Part shown: positions 13,404 to 26,913 of the stretch, piece after piece
How positions within the stretch are numbered: position 1 is the stretch's first letter
How the letters are laid out: each line of letters opens with the position of its first letter
Origin: Hirundichthys speculiger
Lineage: Eukaryota > Chordata > Actinopteri > Beloniformes > Exocoetidae
NCBI GenBank assembly: GCA_018398805.1
Contig: JAGFBZ010001170.1
Location: 87,001 to 151,000, forward strand
Reading direction: 5' to 3'
DNA: 64,000 bases
Position numbers and translations under genes: made by a program
The notes under the pieces: generated by a model
Told to the model about the DNA's origin: nothing
Databases searched by the model: none
What the model saw: only the letters and a program-made list of their open reading frames with translations

Positions 13404-16400
13404 AAAAAAAAAAGAAGACAAATAACAAAATGTTGGTGACCCTAAGGGAGAATTCAAGAAACTCCCAGCATTGACCCAGTCAGACTGGCTACTCCTCGAG
13501 CTCATATCCTCCCAAATGACTCCCCAGTGGGATCACTCTGCCCTAACATCCACGCACACAAACATGCTATTAATGCTCACAGACAAACTCATCAAGAAGA
13601 CAGTTTCATGGATGGGAAAAAAAATATTCTTCTTGTTCACACCTCCCAGTCCTGCCCCAGTGTTTACCAAACACCGAGAGCATGTTACGTGACTCAGAGT
13701 ACCTGTTCTCTCTCGCTCTCTCCGACTAATGCTGTGTCACTGCTTCTCACCTTACACAAAAAAATCCGGCCCTGTCATGTTGTCTGGGCGGCTCAACATC
13801 CAGTTAGCTACCCTCTGTCTCGTTTTGTTTCTCACCTGACAACACACGAGCACAAACAAGCACACAAAAACCAGCCCCTCTACCAGCAAGGTGTAGTAAA
13901 TGATTAACAAGCACACACACAGGTATCTTTATTAGGACGCTGCACTTCCATTTAAACCGTAACCCTAACCATTACCAGTTTATGCCTAATCCTCCCCTAT
14001 CTTCAATCTGATCTCAATTCACTTTAGCTCTTACTCTAACCAGGAACTTAGTAGTGACATTTTGCTTCGTTACAACCAGGTTTTGGTCTGCTAGTCCAAA
14101 CAGGTTCAGTGATTATACCAAAGAAGACAATGAAGCAACAAAACCACGTATATGCACACAGAAAAACTGAGAAGTGTTTACAGCAAACAAAGTCATGGTC
14201 ATGTTTATATGCGAAAACAACTACCTCATCCTTGCTTTTTCTGCATCAATATCTGCTTTATGTCACAAAATTAAAAAACAAGTAAAGAAAAAAAAAAACC
14301 AACCAGAAGTGTGTCTCTCTGGCACAATTAGAAAGAGAAATAGCTGGTAACCCTCTGTGATCTGCAAACAGCGACTGTCGCCTGATAAGAGAGATCTGCA
14401 CTCCTTGAGAATGAGAACATCCATGACTAGAAAGCACAACCATTGACTGCAGAGCAGAGACTACTATCACAAAAAGAAAACATCAGTGGAAAGAGACATG
14501 AATGAATCATTCAGAAAACTAATCTGAAGTCTAAATAGACAGCAATTTTGATCCCATTCTGAGTGAGGACGTGGGGCAGTTCTTGACTAACCATCCCAGT
14601 TATAACTGAAAGCACAATTATCATCAACGGTTTGATCTAAAGCCAGTTTTTCTGCTCAAAGTAAAACTTTTGTAAACAAGACATATGTAAATGCACATCA
14701 CAGTTGCCTGTAGTCAGCTATTAACAACACTTACTAATTTCTGTCAAGTAGGTAGTTATGATCCATGAACATGAAACCTTAATCATGTACATTAACTGAA
14801 CACATTAATTCTAATCTGAATCGTGCGTTTTTAACTCATACCTTTAACTATCCGCAAGTGACAGCAAAATACAACTGCGAATAAAGGTCAATTAAGGGAT
14901 TTCTGGATGATGTCATATCTCTTGAAACAAAACACTACTAAAACATGGACATGCAGAAGCTCCCTCCCTCACCCAGCGGCCGGGGGGGAGGAGAAGAAGC
15001 AGTCGCTGTGGACTTGGAGCTGACTGGGTGCACTGTGGGTAGGAGATGATGTTGTTCAGCCATCTACATGTCCTCTCCATGTACGGATTGTCTCTCCTCA
15101 TTCATTGCCACCTTTGCAGTGTATGCAAACAGACACGTGGTAACTATCTCAGGTACCTTCGAATGTGAATCTCATCATTCCAGCTTTTTTTCCCCTTCTT
15201 CTTCTTTGCATTCTTCCAATTATTTTATTTACTGTCAGCTGGCAAACAGTGAAAGTGGTGCTCTACTGCCACCAGGTGCTGTGGGGTGCTAGTTTGCCAT
15301 GTCAGTGGATTTTAGCAGCTCTATCACTGGAAATGGAGAGATGACAACTGAAAGGACCTGTTACAATTCCAGCCTCCTAGGTTTTACCACGGACCCTCGC
15401 TAACGGGAACGTAATATTTGTCTCAGGTTTATTGAGCCAGGGTTATACATGATGTCCTTATGATTTTTTTTTCTTACAGTGAGGTGGTGAGCTGGTCAGT
15501 CAGCAGATAGTGAGGAGATATTCACTTTAATTGGGAGTGAGAGTGAGGGAGACAAATGAAAGGACTGAGGAAAAGGTTGTGTTGGGTGGTTCTCAGTACT
15601 GTGCTTGCTCACATTTGAGTCACCACCCTTTTTTTAAAATCCTTTTGTGATGCATAGCTCATGAGATCAGGTTCTTTTTTTCCTCTGTTAGTTTGCACAG
15701 ACTAAAAGTGTAACATCGCAGTATGAGCGTGATGTATGTGGAACAGAAGCCTTGGAGATTGTTTCAAAAACAGTCCCACTAGGACGGAGTGGCGTATGAC
15801 CATAACAGATGTTGGTTTCTGTTACTTACAGATCTGAAAAAGGATGAAGCTCTTCCGCTTGTCGCTGCATTTCTTTTCAAAAATAAATGTTGTGAACTAC
15901 GCTGCATTTCAGAGATCAGATAAGAAATTCTTCTTAAATGAGAGACACGAGCAGATGTGTCCAAATAATCATGCCAGTAGTGGACTTCTTTTCTTGGTTT
16001 ACAGCGGCAAATATAGTTGCTCCCCAAGCCAGACATTAATGGGTGACCATAAACTGACCAGTTCCCAGTGACCACGACCACAGGACGGTCCAGTCATTAA
16101 CACGTCGCTGTGGTTGTCAGGGGTCATTTAGGCGCATTAGACATGGTCCGGGTAGCATAACCTGCTAACCACTTCTTACAGTGGGAGACTGCTGGAGGCA
16201 AAGTAAGACAAACATTAGAGGTTAGTTCGTTATGAAGAAGCCCTGGCCATGATCTTTGAGGGAGGTAAGAGAACTCTGGATTAAGGCCAGTGATGGAGAC
16301 AGCGAGGAGGGGTGGGGGTGTTTAGAGGTGGGTGGTAAGTACACACTGCGAGGAGGTTTGAGGGGCTGGTCCTGGTGATTTATCCATGTGGTTTCAGCAT

Positions 16401-17020
16401 ATGACTTCATGTTTCAGAAACCTCTCCCCAGCAGATAGAAACAGTCATTCTGGCCCCCAGCACTGTAATGGAGGAAATAATTATTCCATTTCATTTCATC
16501 ATTTTAGATGATCTTATTTTCACAGTTGGGGTAAACACTTGACTCCTTCACAAACCACCACAGACTAAAGTAATGTGTGCCTCTTGCTAATTTCCAATTG
16601 TAAATTTTTGATTGATAGTTATATTATCTAACTAATAAAAGAGATTTCCTCAATACATTATACTGCAACAATATAATACTTCCCTTTGCAGTTTAATAAA
16701 GTATTATTCAATCCAGTTGAATTAATTCCCTTGTCAGGCTAAAATACAACAATTCTGAATGAAAAAAATAATTTAATTTACTGTGTCTGCCTCTACCCAA
16801 ATACATAGAAACTGCTAACAAATTAAATTGCTCTGTGTTTTCTCTACAGTAAACTACTAATAAATTCTTGTAAATGTTTATTTCTTTGCATCAACAGCAG
16901 CACTGCTTCTGCCCATATTTTTACATTTAACCAGTAAAAATCTGGATCTTTTGCCTTTATCATTTTGAACTTTTATCACTATGAACTGTACCTATTTGCA
17001 ATTTTGGGGTGCACCCTCAC

Positions 17021-17105
<85 letters not shown>

Positions 17106-18493
17106 GACATGTATTATTCCTACCACAGGGAAATTTCTCACTTTTTGCAACAAGAGTCATAAAATTTGGAAAATAAAGTAGCTAGTAAAAAATAAATATA
17201 AACCATATCCAAATATATGAATATAAACCATATAAGCAACAGCATCATACGTGATGCTGCTCATTAATAAGGATGTTACATATTAAGAGTCTCTTCCGAC
17301 TGAAAGTGTGTGTGTGTAAATGAATGAGTAAATGAACCGTCTGATGGCAGCAGGACAACAGCTGATTGAACAATCAAAAATTAGTTGTCAGATTCTTTTT
17401 TTTGTAGAAAATTAGGCATCTGATATTAACATGACCTAATGTATTAACTAAGATGATAAAAGTATAATAAAAGATAAAAGTAGCTTACAAATGTATAAAA
17501 ATGCCAAACTGTCTCACTGGTGGTTCGAGGTTCTGTTGATGGGCATTTTTCACAGTTTTTTGAACATTTAGATCGATGTAAATATTCAGAATGATTCAGA
17601 ACTAAATAATGATTTGGTGAAAATCTTAGTTGTTTAAGATAATGCATCCTTCATTCTTGTCTCGTGTCTGTAGATGAATCACATCAGAGCAGCGTGTTTA
17701 AAATACCACAACAATCGGCACCATTATTACGTCCGTAACAGAATAAAAGGAGGATAATGGAGTCATCAAGACGGGTGAAAGGCAAAGAGTGACCCAGCGA
17801 GGAAAAATGACATGAAACTGGGGCTGAGTAATATGACCACTAATGGTTATCAGGATTAACTGAACATCTTACCTCGATTACACTTAATGAACAATTATTT
17901 TAGTTTAGTTTTATTTTTTGCCATCATAGATCACTGACAGGGGTTTTGCTTTATGTATTCAACAATTAAAACTGGGACATTTTTTGAATAAAAGACTGAA
18001 TTTTTTTTTTAAGTGAAGGGAAAGACAGAGATGACCTCTTTATGGTTTCTCATTGAATATTTAAAAAAAAACTGAAATCAAAACACACATCTAAAAATGA
18101 AAACATCTTACGAAAAAGTTAACAGTTTCATTTTAATGTAAATGCAGTAGTATCTTTTAAAGGGAACAGTGCATCAACACACACACACATACACACTGGA
18201 GAAAGTAATAAAATGGAATATAACTTTCAATTACAAAAAAATAAATAAATACATTTGAAATAGGCAAAGATTATGTTGTTTAAAGGTTCTGAATGTAGGT
18301 TTCAAATAATTTTTGATGAATCGCCCAGCCTCTCTTGAAACTATGTTGCAGAAAATTTAGAAATATGCTTTCCGCCAGCAGCACTCTGGTTTGGTCTGAT
18401 CTGGTTTGGCTTGTTCTCGGAGGGCTGTTGGGACATATCCAGACTGGTAACACACAAAGCCCTCTCAGGCCCAGGGTCTGCTTTCTGGTTGGA

Positions 18494-18524
<31 letters not shown>

Positions 18525-21500
18525 TTTTTATAATGATCAATAATTGTACTTGGTATTAAGGGGACTCCTGGGATATACAAGACATCAACAGTCATGTGGC
18601 TCAGATGGCTGAGGTGGGACAGTTAAGATTGAGAGGTTATTAGAAATAACACACACTCACACACACACCCCCACACACACACAAAGCTCACATTTACACA
18701 TTCCTCTGGTATTTATCTTTGAAAGGGTTTGGTGAAGATGAGTAAGTCACAAGATGTTCAGGCACATCTATGTTTCTAATCTCATGAGCAAGAAAATGAA
18801 TTACTTAATAATCATGAATGAAAGCGATTGTGTCATTTTTTTCTTCTTTTGTTTGCAACAGGATGTGAAAGTCCTTTTTGTGGGCACTGCCCTTCACAGC
18901 TACACTTCTACAACTCAACTGTAGAAAATGTCCAACATACCATTATGGTATGAGAGTAATCTTGTCTTTTCAGCAGTGAAGGGATCAAACTCATGCAATA
19001 AAGCTCTGACACACTATCTACATGTAGTTAAAAATGAATGGCTTCAATTGGAATTTAAGAAGTCTTGAATTTAAAGCAAGAGAGATCTGTTACTGCCAAC
19101 CAGTGGTGAGTCAGGAGCAGCTTTTCAGCTTTTCAAAGAACTTCTGAACTTGATCCTAATGTGTCACTAATGTTCGAGGTAACATATATGCAGAGTATCC
19201 GTTCTCACTTCGGTGAGCAGGGGAATGATTGCACTAAACTGAGTCACGTTTTTTTGTCTCAGCATGCAAAGTAAAGAAAAATGAAGAGATAAAAAATATT
19301 AGCTCACACCAATCACGGTAATTGTAGGAACTCCTCCCTCATCAGCAACAAATGAAAATAATGGAATAAAAAATACATGCAAAATATAACAAGATCACAA
19401 GCTGAAAACTGAACTACTTTATTGATCCCCAACATAAAATTATTTCAGTATTAATTGAAGTTAAAAAAAAAAGGAAAAGAAAAATCTAAAAATGGTCAAA
19501 CAATAAGAGAGGTGTGGTTGAAATATCCAGAGATTACCATAAATGCACCAGGGTGTTATTTTTGTTGCCTCACAACAACAGAGCTGATGATGTCACATGC
19601 AGCATCAGCAGGTGACACAGGTGAACTGCAGTAGATGAGACGGACTGAAACTCACAGCCAACAGTCTATAAGTTCATTTTCTAAAACAATCAGTCTATTA
19701 AATAGAAGGTCCAAAGATTTCTTTTTTCTTACACTTTCTTTCGGCCTCGGTGTCTTTGAACGTGAACATGGCAGACATAATGCAAAGACCGAGTAAAACT
19801 GTGCTCAAGAGCAGCAACCTTGAACATTAGTTCAAACATTAGCACAAAGTCTCAGAAATTCAAGTTCAGAGGGCGACTTTCTCTTCTCATTATGCTGAAA
19901 TATTTCTCATTCCCGTTAACTCATCAGAGAAAGGACTTCAAAGTTGTGTGAGAGATGGAGAGAAAAGAGACCTCCTCACCACTAACAACGTCATTTATCA
20001 ATAAAGTTGGCAGGCCAGCAGGAGCTGCTTTTAATCTAACCTGCTATGAAGTGGGCGAGGTTTCCAGCATGAGTTTCCAGAGTAAGGGTTAGTGATCCAC
20101 CTTCGTGACACTGAAAACCCCAGGTTGAACCTAAAGTTACGTCACTAAACCACTAATCTCACTTTGTAGTACAGGGCCCTGGTCTCATAGACCGGCAGAG
20201 AGAGTGAGTCACAACTCAAACAAAGCAACCAGGTTTCTGTTGATGTAAATGTTGAGGTGCTCTATTTGCTCTGGAATAAAAGTAAAGGCTTGTCACTGCA
20301 GAAAACACACAATGATCAAGTGTGAGGGGGAGATCTGCGGCATCACACACACATTAACGCACACACGGCAGTCTTTTGTCTCATATCTCGGCATGACGTG
20401 AGTTTCCTTCACCCACATGTTCTTGTCAGAGTGGTCTAAACTTTACTATGCAAACACCTGATCCGGAGAACTGATAGGACCCAAACTGCGGTGAATAATG
20501 ACAACGCAGTACGTGGAAGCCAGTTTCTCAGACCTGCTCCTCGTTTACAGCGATAGCTGGCTGTAATTAAAGCGGTGCTTCTGGTAATTACCAGCAGTCA
20601 AAACTTAATTTTAGGGGGGAAAATCTGTATATTCTACACAAACATTCCTGCAACCCATAATTTCCAAATCCCAAAAGAAACTGAATACAGAAAACTACAA
20701 AATGTTCCTTTATACAGCTAAGCCTCTTGTTGATATTTTTTAAAGGAAAGGCGGCTGTAAATCATAAGTCATATACACACGTGGTTATATGTTTTTGTTG
20801 TTTCTGTTGTTTCAAGTGACTGCTGGGATCTCTGATCATGGAAAGACAATTCATACACACCTCTCACTCATAAAAATCGCTCAAAACCAAAAGGGAGAAG
20901 AAAATAAGACTACCCCAGTTGCTATTATGTAAACAGCAACATGCACGCTTTCAATTATAATGACTTTAATTCTTTGTTTCTGTTGATTTAACGTTGAGCA
21001 CAACAATTTTCATGGTGCCCATAATGACTTAATAGCAACAGCCATTACTGAAAGTAATTTAATGGTGGATGACTCAGATGAGCTCTCTTCTAAAATATTT
21101 ACAGCATTCCCAAGCTTTCAAGAGTCACACACATTGCTAACCTTGTCTCAGTTAAAAAGAGGATTTATGGAGGACCTTCACACCAGTTGTCACTCGAAAC
21201 TAAAGATTCGAAAAATAAAGTGCGGATGGACCCTGACGCCTCTCATAATTGTGATCTTAATAGTCATTATGGCAGATGTGTGCATTTGTGTAATGATCCT
21301 TCCCGCTGCATTCCTTGCTGAAATTAGATGTCTCCAATTTTCCTGTTTCAGTTTTATTGTGTTCAGCATCTGATTTGTTGAGCGTTCACCCACTACCTCC
21401 TCTCTCAAAGCAGCTGGATAAAATACGCTCCATGATGTGCCAAGTGCACCTTTTTTCTTCTCTACACCTCTGTGGACTGTAGAATGTTATCTTTCTCTAT

Positions 21501-22881
21501 TAACCAGTCCTGAGCCGTGTACAATGATCCCCCACAGTCCCAGCAGGATGAAAACACAGAGAGGACACAGAGCAGCACTTGGCCGTGTCAGGGAACAGCA
21601 GAGCTGCCACTTCTGCTTTGGTCTCATTGACTCAGACGGTTTGCACTAAACTGGCTCTGTACCCCCCTCTGCCGGGGATTCTGCAGTACTCTCACGGTAC
21701 ATTTACTGCTTCCCGCCAACTACTTAAGGATGTATGCAACTAACATGTGATGTGTGGTCATTTATTTCTGAATAGACCACAAAAGTTAAACAGGAACCTT
21801 GTTAGATACAAGGTGAGCCCAGTAACATGAAGTCTACATTACGTATTTAATGTAATTGACAGAAATCATTTAAATAACTTGCCAAAAAGAAGTATGGATT
21901 TTTGTGGCAGTAAAATGATGATGTTGTATATTCGTACTTAGTACCCCTAACGGTCCATTTACTGTCCATCTTAAGATCAATGGCACTCCATACTGAATCT
22001 TAGTAGAAATGAAGCAGGTCAGGTACCACCATCTAGCCGTCAGCTTGAAAATATACGATGGAAAAGTTTGCTTTCACCTAAATACTGGATCATTTATCAA
22101 ACCCAATTACTTTCTGTTGGTCATCTTACACCATATCAAGTTCTGCTCTCATGCTTTTCACTTTTTAGAAGTGAAAAGCATCCAAGCATGCATGCTTTGA
22201 TGAGGTAATCCACAATAAGAATTCAATGTAGCCTCTCTGCTCAGAGCTGATATAAATCTTCAGCGGTACGCTTGGTTCACCACTTGAGCTAGCACTCTGA
22301 ATGTAACTCCGAGTCGAGCGTCTGGACACAGAAATACAGAAGCAAGAGAAGCATGTGAACCCCTTGGAGTTACTGAACTGGTTTTCTGCATTAATATGCC
22401 ATAAAATGTGATCTGATCTTCATATAAGTAATAGGCAAACACAATGTGCTGCAGCTGATAACACACAAACACTTATAATTGCTTTTGCTTTTGCTGATGG
22501 AAAAAGGAACGACACAGACTAATTATTCCAATGAGAGCTAATTAGAGTCAGTGGGTGGCTTACTAGGAATCCAATATGCTAAAAAGAGAAAGTCAAAGGT
22601 TTGGTTTAGAGCTACTCGGTTTGAGACACTCAAACATTTGAAGTTTCTTGTTTGTAATTAGCTTCTGATGATGTGAACCAGTCTGAAATGTTGTTGCTAA
22701 GTTGTGAAGGTTTGCTTTGCTGCCTCAGAACCTGGAGCACTTGGGATCATCGAGGACACAATTTTCAAGTTCACCAAAGGATACTGGATAATGTCAGGGT
22801 GACTGTTCTCCAGCTGAAGCTTCGTGGAATTTGGGTGATGCAGGTAAGCATCCAAAGGAAATCTATTACAGAATGAATGCC

Positions 22882-22914
<33 letters not shown>

Positions 22915-25900
22915 TCCACCTTTTGGAGTGGTCCAGTCAGAGTCCAGACCTGAATTCCATAGAAGTCCCGTGAAATGATCTCAAGACAGCTATTTACACC
23001 AAACATGCTACAAACGTGCCCAAGCTGAAGCAGGTCTGATCCAAAACTACAGAAAGCACTGCCTTGAACCCATTGCTGCCAGAGAAGGTCCGAGCAGCTA
23101 TCAGCACCAAGAGTTCGCTTACTTCTATATCCAAGACTGTGAATGTTAAACAGGTGTGTTCAGACACGAGAAATTATAACATGTCCTATAAGCTTAAACA
23201 CATTCATGAAACGTGAACAGAACAAATTTGTGTGTTTGCAGAGTGAAATTGACCATTCGTCTTCTCTCCCTCATTCCTCTGTCTCTTTTAACCATGAGGC
23301 CCATCTGATGCAGGGCAACGATGCACCGTTCCACAGTTACCATCACCTCCTTCTATCGTCTGTGGATTTTTAGTAAGGAGGTGATTTATGTTCATGAATG
23401 TGGCCCAATGTGTTTCTCTATTATTGTAACTTAGATGAAGATCAGATAACATTTTATGGACAATTAATTCAGAAACCAGTAAATTCCAAGGGGCTCACGT
23501 ACTTTTCTTGCCGCAGTGGTTCAGTTACTCATTTTTACCCTCATCATTAACTTCAATGGTTGAGACAGAAAAACAGAAAGTTCAAGTTGCATGACTGCAT
23601 GACGTTTTTGCAGAGCTCTAAGGATGTGTTCTGAACTTGTTTGACCCAGTTACAGTCACTAATCCAGTCCTAGTTACTAAAAACAGCAACCCGCCGGCTG
23701 GCATTCTCCTGTGTTCACTTACCACATGAACCCTTCTACCTTCTGTAATTAGAAAGACCCAGAAATGTACAAAATCACATTAAGCTAAGGCTCCAAAGAA
23801 GGAATCAGATATTTAAACAAGCAAGATTTCTTACATATTTATGGGTAGACCAATAATCGAATTCCCTTATTTTCATAGTAATCAAGAGTCCTCATTGAGA
23901 AAGTGACTAAAAATTTACTTCCGTGATTTGTTGCTATGAAGAGGTTCAGGTTCATCAGTGAATACAAACCTGCATTTAAATGCTGTTTCAAAATGACCTC
24001 TATTAGTGAACGACCAGTATGACTTTTCCAAAGGCTGACTCCAGTTATTTATTGAGCAGTGTGCTGAGGAGATAGATAAATTGTAGATTTCAGAAAGAGA
24101 AGTTGTGGAGGCGTACAGATGCCTGGACTCGACTGGAAAACAGACTGGACCAATTCAATTCAATTCAATTCAAGATTTTGGCTATGTACAAGAAGACTAA
24201 TTGTTACAAATATTCTATAAACACAGTCTCACTTCAGAATATGTGATATTTATGTTATTTCATGTTGCAAAACATGGCAGTTTTACAATAAAGGTTTAAA
24301 AATCCTATGATTGCTACACTTCTTGGACTCCAAACCCTTTGCATACGTATGTTTGCCTTGACGTGGGACAGTGCCTAAAGCATACACATTTGTCACAAAA
24401 GGCGACCAAAATGACAGTTCGAAGTTACCTTGAATTATTTTTGTCGACAGTAGGGACGGGAGACCATGAGAGCTAGATGACATTTCTGAAAAGTAATCAC
24501 ACATTTCTTCAGATTAAATTGAAACTGATACTTCAACATGGAAAAAAACTCACTTGTGCTGCTTTAAATTTTAATAAATACATTGTTACAGGTTGGCATC
24601 AAGTTTCTCTATAAAAAACAATCAACATATCACCATCTGTTTCCGTGCCTTTATTGTGACACAACTATGTCTTTAATATTTGAACAAATTCAGCTAGCAT
24701 ATGTTCTCTTTTGAAATTTGGCATCTTAGACAAGTCTGTAGTGAAAAGCGTTGTTCGAATAGTGGCGATCTCATCATGAGAGCAGCCCCAGAGCCGGTGA
24801 CTCGAAGAAAAACTGAACTAACTGATAAAGAAGACTAGCTCTTGGGCTCCCAGACAGCTCAGGTGATAGAGCGGCGACCCACCGACACTATCAATCCCCT
24901 GGCAGTGGCCACAGGTTTGACCTGTTGCTGTGCGTCTTCCCCTTCTCTCTGTCCCACTTTTCTGACTTTCAATAATAAAAAGACTAGCTCTTTACTTGTG
25001 AGTCCTCTGGGACCCCTGGGACCAGTTGCTGCTCAAACTGCTGAACCAAATGAACAACACTGCACAACCTGCAAAATTACTGATGAAACCGCAGTGTGTG
25101 CTCAGACTGCAGCTAAAATACAGACTCAAAATAGTCTTATTTTGCATTTTCATTTCGTTTTAAATTATTTGTCTTAATCATGAGTCCATGTGACAGAAAT
25201 CAATTCAGAAAATTGGCAATATCTATGATTTTTTTATTTTTATTTTGCATCATTAAAATGTTTAGGCTATGATACAAAAACATTGTTTCATCTACATTGT
25301 CTCTCTTTCAACTAGATAAATGGATAATAAAAATGAAAAATATTGCATAACATGCTAAACAACACTAAACCACAGGTTTATTAGAAATAAAAGTCACCTG
25401 CACACACAACTAATCTGCTGTTTATCTAGTGTTGTCAGAATTTCACACACTGTATTGAACATAAGCTCAAATTTATAGCTGACATCACTAGGTATTAACC
25501 AATATAAGTCGTCAGCCATTCAACAAAGCTTGGGCCAAATCAGTCATGTGGATCACACCACTGTGGCAACCCCGAACAGAGAGAACCAAGAAGAAAGTTT
25601 CAGTTATTTTCACACATTTTTGCAATCTTCTAATATTGTATGTTATGTATTTTGTATAAAAGTTACTCTATGTAGTAATGCCACTTCTGACCACATGGGG
25701 GAAGCATATCACATGAAAGTTAATGAGTGAGCCTCTGCCAATTACAACAAAGAGCACCTTTAGTGGGAGAAAGTGGTATTACAACATAAAGAAGTAGCTG
25801 TTTTATCACAGCTGCTTACATATTTGTGTGTGTGTTCGTGCGTATGCATGTTCATGTTTGAATCACCGCTGGAAGACGTGAATGCAACACTCTAAATATC

Positions 25901-26868
25901 CCTACCAAGACTATCATGGAGACCAGCTATCAATACCAGGCTTATCAATGCCTATGCCCCACCAGTACCCCACTGGCATTATGTGCTGGCCACTGGAAGA
26001 TATGCAACCCACCAATGTCAAGACAAGGAAACTCCAAAAAATGGATGGAGGGTTTCACCCTAAGTGCAACATCTTGAGGTTGTATACTAAGTAAAAACAA
26101 CACCAAAGATGCTGGCATGCCAAAGCGTATGTGGAGCGCCACAACCAGGAAGCAAGCATAATACACAGGAACATCTGTGCCGAGTATGGACTGGAGGTCC
26201 CAGGGTCAAAGTGGAGGACACCCCCAAAGGTGGTCAAGAACAAACAAGTCAAGATCCATGTGAGAACTTCCAGATCCAAACTGAAAACACTGGTGATGGC
26301 TAATCAGCCGGACATAGTGGTGGTCAATAAATATCAGAAGACAGCAGTGGTACAGTAAGCATAAAGAAGGAGCTGGAGAAACACCAAGGGTTGAAGCAAG
26401 AGGTAGAAAAAAAATGCAGGGTGTGAAGGAAACAGTGGTGCCATTAGTGATCGGGGTACTGGGGGCTGTAACCCCCAAGATGGATGTATGGCTTCAGTAG
26501 ATTCCAGGAAGAACGTCTGAAATCTCTGTCCAGAAGAGCACGATACTGGGAACAGCAGAACCCTCAGGCGTAGAGGCCTGAGGGTTCGATGAGGGTTCGC
26601 GTGGTTTTTAATGGTTTTAATGTGTTTTTGAAATTGAAATTTTGGAATTTCAGCTTGTTTTGCCTCAAGTCATGCTACATCCAAGACTTTCTAACGTTTG
26701 CCTGCAGAATACTGGAGAGAAAACATCGCTCCTCAGCACTTCATGTTTTGTTTATTCATTTGTTGGGAAGTGAACAAAGCAAAAATGTCTCATTTTTATC
26801 CAAATGTGCCACATAGTTTGTTACATATATATTTGTAACAAACACACACACACACACACACACACACT

Positions 26869-26913
<45 letters not shown>

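Noticed and set aside
18595..18640. tRNA-like box A motif (GTGGCTCAGATGGCTGAGG)
   Set aside because: No matching box B, no cloverleaf; at most a SINE scrap.
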